The position numbers were made by a program, and so were the translations under genes. Positions 12,164 through 14,605 of a stretch of DNA of 14,605 bases are shown here, piece after piece. How positions within the stretch are numbered: the stretch's first letter is position 1; each line of letters begins with the position of its first letter. The stretch is from Nitrospirota bacterium. GTDB taxonomy: Bacteria; Nitrospirota; Thermodesulfovibrionia; Thermodesulfovibrionales; JdFR-88. The notes under the pieces were generated by a model. That model did not search any database. It saw only the letters and a list, made by a program, of their open reading frames with translations, and was not told the DNA's origin. The stretch lies in assembly GCA_021790695.1 (NCBI GenBank), contig JAJYGJ010000058.1, positions 1 through 14,605 on the forward strand, read 5' to 3'.

Positions 12164-13448
12164 AAAAATCTCCGTCTCCACCGGGGCGCGAGCCCTGGGG
12201 GGCATCCCATGCCTGGGGTGAAACAGACTGGCAAACGTCGCCGGTGAAACACATGCCGAATGTGCTGCCCTTCCCCGGAACGCTTGCGACCTTTATGTAT
12301 CCGCCGTGGGCCTGCATTATCTTGGATGCGATGGCGAGCCCGAGCCCGGTCCCCTTCTCCTTCGTGCTGAAGAACGGATCGAATATCTTTTCCATGAGAT
12401 CGGGGGCGATGCCGGCGCCTTCGTCTTTTACCTCGATGAACGGGCAGCCGCCGTCCTCGCCCAGCCTTACCTTGAGAAGCCCTCCCTCCGGCATGGCCTG
12501 GACGGCGTTTATCACGAGGTTCATCAATATCTGCTTCAGCAGTTCGCCGTCGCCCCGCACGGCGGGGGGGGCCGTGCAAAGCGTCTCCGCCCTCACCTTT
12601 CTTGCCTCCATGAACGGCGCCATCAGCCGCAGGACCTCCTCCACAAGCACTTCAAGTTCCACATCGGAGACCGAGGGCCTGTGGGGCCTGGCGAAAAAGA
12701 GCATGTTCGTGAGGATATTGTTCAGGCTGTGTATGCCGGCCGATATGCCGCCCGCGAGTTCCTTCAGTTTCCCGTCCGGGACGTCGCGCTCCAGCATCGA
12801 GGCGAAAAGCTCGATGCTGCAAAGCGGGTTTCTGATCTCGTGGACTATCTTCGCCGCCATTTCGCCAAGGGATATGAGCCTCTTGTTGCGTTCGTGGAGG
12901 GCCTCCATCTGCATCATTCCAGTTACGTCCTTTATCTGTATCACCCGCCCCAGGGACGCCCCGTTTGAATCGATGACAGGCGAGTCCTCCACAATGACGT
13001 GGTAACTTTTGCCACCGGTCCCGAGCACGGCCACTGAGCCGTCATGCCGGAGCGAGATGTCCAGATCGGAATATTTTTTGCCTATCGCGCCGCGGGCTGC
13101 TTCTCCCAGCAGGAGGCCGGACGCCCTGTTTATCATGGTTATCCTCTCGGCGGGGTCAAGGACGATTATCGCCTCTTCCATGCTGTAGAGCACGGCGTCC
13201 AGGTAGTCCTTGTTCTTTTCGGCTTCGCGGAGCGCCTCGCCCAGTTTCGCGTTCTTGTCCTTCAACTCCAGGGTGAGGGCCGCAATCCTTTGCTGCAAGG
13301 CCTGATAACTGGCCTCGAGGCTCTTTGACGCCTTCGTGAAACTGTCAAAGGCGCAGTTGAGAAGCTCCATGCGCGCCTGCGGAAGCCCATCCCGCTTTTC
13401 CGCCATCGCCGCCCGCCGCCCATGTTCCTGAAGGCGGTCATTGTCCAT
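12162..13448 (-). CDS. Soluble PAS-domain sensor histidine kinase, FleS/FlgS/AtoS type
   Basis: A 428-residue two-component kinase. Residues 25-85 are predicted coiled coil. Residues 80-190 look like a PAS domain (DAVLYSMEEAIIVLDPAERI). The dimerisation H-box has IVHEIRNP with phospho-acceptor His203. The ATP-binding domain shows an N-box around N310/N314 (NLVINAVQAM), a G1 box KDEGAGI at 341-347, an F-box FDPFF and a G2 box GTGLGLA at 366-372. I see no membrane segment, so it should act in the cytoplasm, like FlgS and FleS. The ATG at 13448 has an AGGAGG site (13458-13464) 9 bases upstream and overlaps the TPR gene. Its TAA sits inside the Shine-Dalgarno sequence of the next gene, the sigma-54 response regulator, which is the obvious partner. 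All catalytic motifs are intact. The flagellar assignment rests on neighbours; the family assignment is firm. Confidence 0.93.
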   Translation of the reverse strand: MDNDRLQEHGRRAAMAEKRDGLPQARMELLNCAFDSFTKASKSLEASYQALQQRIAALTLELKDKNAKLGEALREAEKNKDYLDAVLYSMEEAIIVLDPAERITMINRASGLLLGEAARGAIGKKYSDLDISLRHDGSVAVLGTGGKSYHVIVEDSPVIDSNGASLGRVIQIKDVTGMMQMEALHERNKRLISLGEMAAKIVHEIRNPLCSIELFASMLERDVPDGKLKELAGGISAGIHSLNNILTNMLFFARPHRPSVSDVELEVLVEEVLRLMAPFMEARKVRAETLCTAPPAVRGDGELLKQILMNLVINAVQAMPEGGLLKVRLGEDGGCPFIEVKDEGAGIAPDLMEKIFDPFFSTKEKGTGLGLAIASKIMQAHGGYIKVASVPGKGSTFGMCFTGDVCQSVSPQAWDAPQGSRPGGDGDF

Positions 13449-14605
13449 GCAGATTTTCCTCCTCGATGCGCGCCTGCGCGTAACGGCCCATCAGGCCGTC
13501 CTGCTTTTGAAGGGCGCTCAGGCTCTTGCCGGGGTCTTTCGCCATCGACTGGATCCTGAAGAGCGCCCATTTGAGGTCCGCGGAGTCCAGGGCCCCGCCC
13601 GCCGGGGCGGGTCTTGCCGCCGCCTCACTGTATAATTCAAGGGCATGCGCCTTTTGTCCCATTTCATACACGGCGTCGGCAAGGGCGACGTAAAGCGCGG
13701 CCGGAGCGCCTGTTTTTTGTTTTTGCAGCCTCTTTTCGATCAGCCCGATCGCGCGGGCATCTTTCACGCCCGGTATCACTTTCGCCAGCAGGTCCAGGTC
13801 CGCCCCGGACAGGTCTTTTATGGAGAGAAGGTCCCTCAGTGCCCCCATGTACTGCCCGTTCAGGTAGCGGACGCGGGCCCTCAGGCGCCGTGTGGATACG
13901 TCCTTCATGGGCAGCCCGGCCTTGCTGAAAAAAATCCCCGCCTGCCGTCCGTCTCCTTCATCGGCGTAATAGACGGCAAGGTTGGCCGCCGCCAGTCTCC
14001 TCAGCTTCCGGTCCCCGTTCCTGGCGACCCAGAGGTCTGTGTCCACAAATTCCGCTGCGTCCGTCGTCTTCAGCCGCTCGCCCGCGTTGAAGACCAAAGG
14101 GGCCCGCTCCGGCTGCATCAGGCAATCGCCCGCGATACGCCAGAGTTCCAGGAATTTTTTTTGGGACTTTTCATGCGCGACCGCGCTCTCCATTATGTCC
14201 TGGAGTTCCCCCATGGCGGCCTCCGCGTATGCCTTTTTTACGAGCAGGCCCTTCAGGATCGCCGCCGGACGCATGTATTGCCCCTTCATCAGCATGGCCC
14301 GGGCCATAAGGAGCTGTCCCTTGCGATAAGGGTCTCCGTATGAACGGATGCGGTCCGCCTTGCCGAGCGCGGCAAGCGCGTCATCCGGCCTGCCCAGTTT
14401 CACTTGGCAGCCGGCCAGGGCAAGGAGCGCCGGGAGTCTTGTCCCCGGTTCGGCCGAGCCCGAGGCCGTTTGAAACAGCCTCGTGGCAAGGGCGGTGTCA
14501 CCCTGCCCCTTCGCTATCAATCCGAGAGAATAAGCCGCCCTGTGCGCGAACTGTCCGCCGGTGAAAGACCCGAGGTAGGACTTTGCCCGATGTGTCCTGC
14601 CCAGG
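13438..14605 (-). CDS. TPR-repeat protein, 5' end cut by window edge
   Basis: The reading frame is open from the window edge to a TGA at 13438-13440, about 388 codons, so the true start lies outside. A TTG near 14520 is not a convincing start, because the frame upstream of it continues with similar helical sequence. The protein is rich in Ala, Leu, Arg and Lys, and repeated helix pairs such as LLALAGCQVKLGRPDDALAA and ALADAVYEMGQKAHALELYS look like degenerate tetratricopeptide repeats. TPR arrays are protein-binding scaffolds; no enzyme motif is visible. No signal peptide can be judged because the N-terminus is missing. It overlaps the histidine kinase gene by 11 bases, so the two are almost certainly co-transcribed and probably translationally coupled. 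That suggests a role near the flagellar kinase, for example as a partner or assembly sensor, but this is inference. I do not recognise it as a named flagellar protein. Confidence 0.75.
   Translation of the reverse strand, partial: LGRTHRAKSYLGSFTGGQFAHRAAYSLGLIAKGQGDTALATRLFQTASGSAEPGTRLPALLALAGCQVKLGRPDDALAALGKADRIRSYGDPYRKGQLLMARAMLMKGQYMRPAAILKGLLVKKAYAEAAMGELQDIMESAVAHEKSQKKFLELWRIAGDCLMQPERAPLVFNAGERLKTTDAAEFVDTDLWVARNGDRKLRRLAAANLAVYYADEGDGRQAGIFFSKAGLPMKDVSTRRLRARVRYLNGQYMGALRDLLSIKDLSGADLDLLAKVIPGVKDARAIGLIEKRLQKQKTGAPAALYVALADAVYEMGQKAHALELYSEAAARPAPAGGALDSADLKWALFRIQSMAKDPGKSLSALQKQDGLMGRYAQARIEEENLHGQ

Noticed and set aside
1..14605. tRNA, rRNA, CRISPR array or insertion sequence
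   Set aside because: I saw no cloverleaf, no spaced direct repeats of CRISPR type and no transposase or terminal inverted repeats; the tandem repeats found are contiguous and mostly within coding sequence.

Overview
The window is one stretch of a flagellar chromosomal locus. Every gene I can support lies on the minus strand, so the locus reads from right to left. It is GC-rich, with a Gram-negative style set of parts: MS-ring FliF, full export ATPase complex, a secreted MotE-like protein, and an NtrC-type sigma-54 regulator with its kinase. The order flgB-flgC-fliE-fliF-fliG-fliH-fliI-fliJ-motE/ylxF-fliK-flgD-flgE, with a two-component pair directly upstream, is common in Desulfobacterota (the old Deltaproteobacteria), Nitrospirota and relatives. 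I cannot name the organism more closely from sequence alone.

Right end (14605-10825), regulation: a TPR-repeat protein that runs off the window edge, a soluble PAS histidine kinase of the FleS/FlgS/AtoS type, and a FleR/FlgR/NtrC-type sigma-54 activator. The three are tightly coupled (11-base overlap, then 15 bases). The activator is split by a frameshift just after its GSFTGA loop. The receiver and Walker A half lies in one frame. The Walker B, arginine-finger and Fis-type helix-turn-helix half lies in another.

Middle (10824-3952), rod, basal body and export: a 127-base gap carries a block of AT-rich repeats and then a very good sigma-54 -24/-12 promoter (10733-10748). It is followed by flgB, flgC, fliE, fliF, fliG, fliH, fliI, fliJ and a motE/ylxF-type gene, nearly all overlapping or within a few bases of each other. 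A probable terminator follows at 3862-3888.

Left (3951-1), hook: a 310-base non-coding stretch holds a second sigma-54 promoter (3716-3731) and a 24-bp tandem repeat in the predicted leader. It drives fliK (hook-length ruler), flgD (hook cap) and flgE (hook). The unit ends in a 13-bp perfect hairpin terminator at 203-233. The last 200 bases hold no convincing gene and contain a possible REP-like dispersed repeat.

How it fits together: the kinase would phosphorylate the regulator, which would activate sigma-54 RNA polymerase at both promoters, giving the rod/basal body/export unit and the hook unit. This is the known logic of FlgS-FlgR and FleS-FleR systems, and I infer it here from gene order and promoter matches. 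I see no wholly new system. The points worth a second look are the frameshifted master regulator, the paired sigma-54 promoters with associated repeats, and the unusual recurrence of exact or near-exact 15-bp duplications across the locus.
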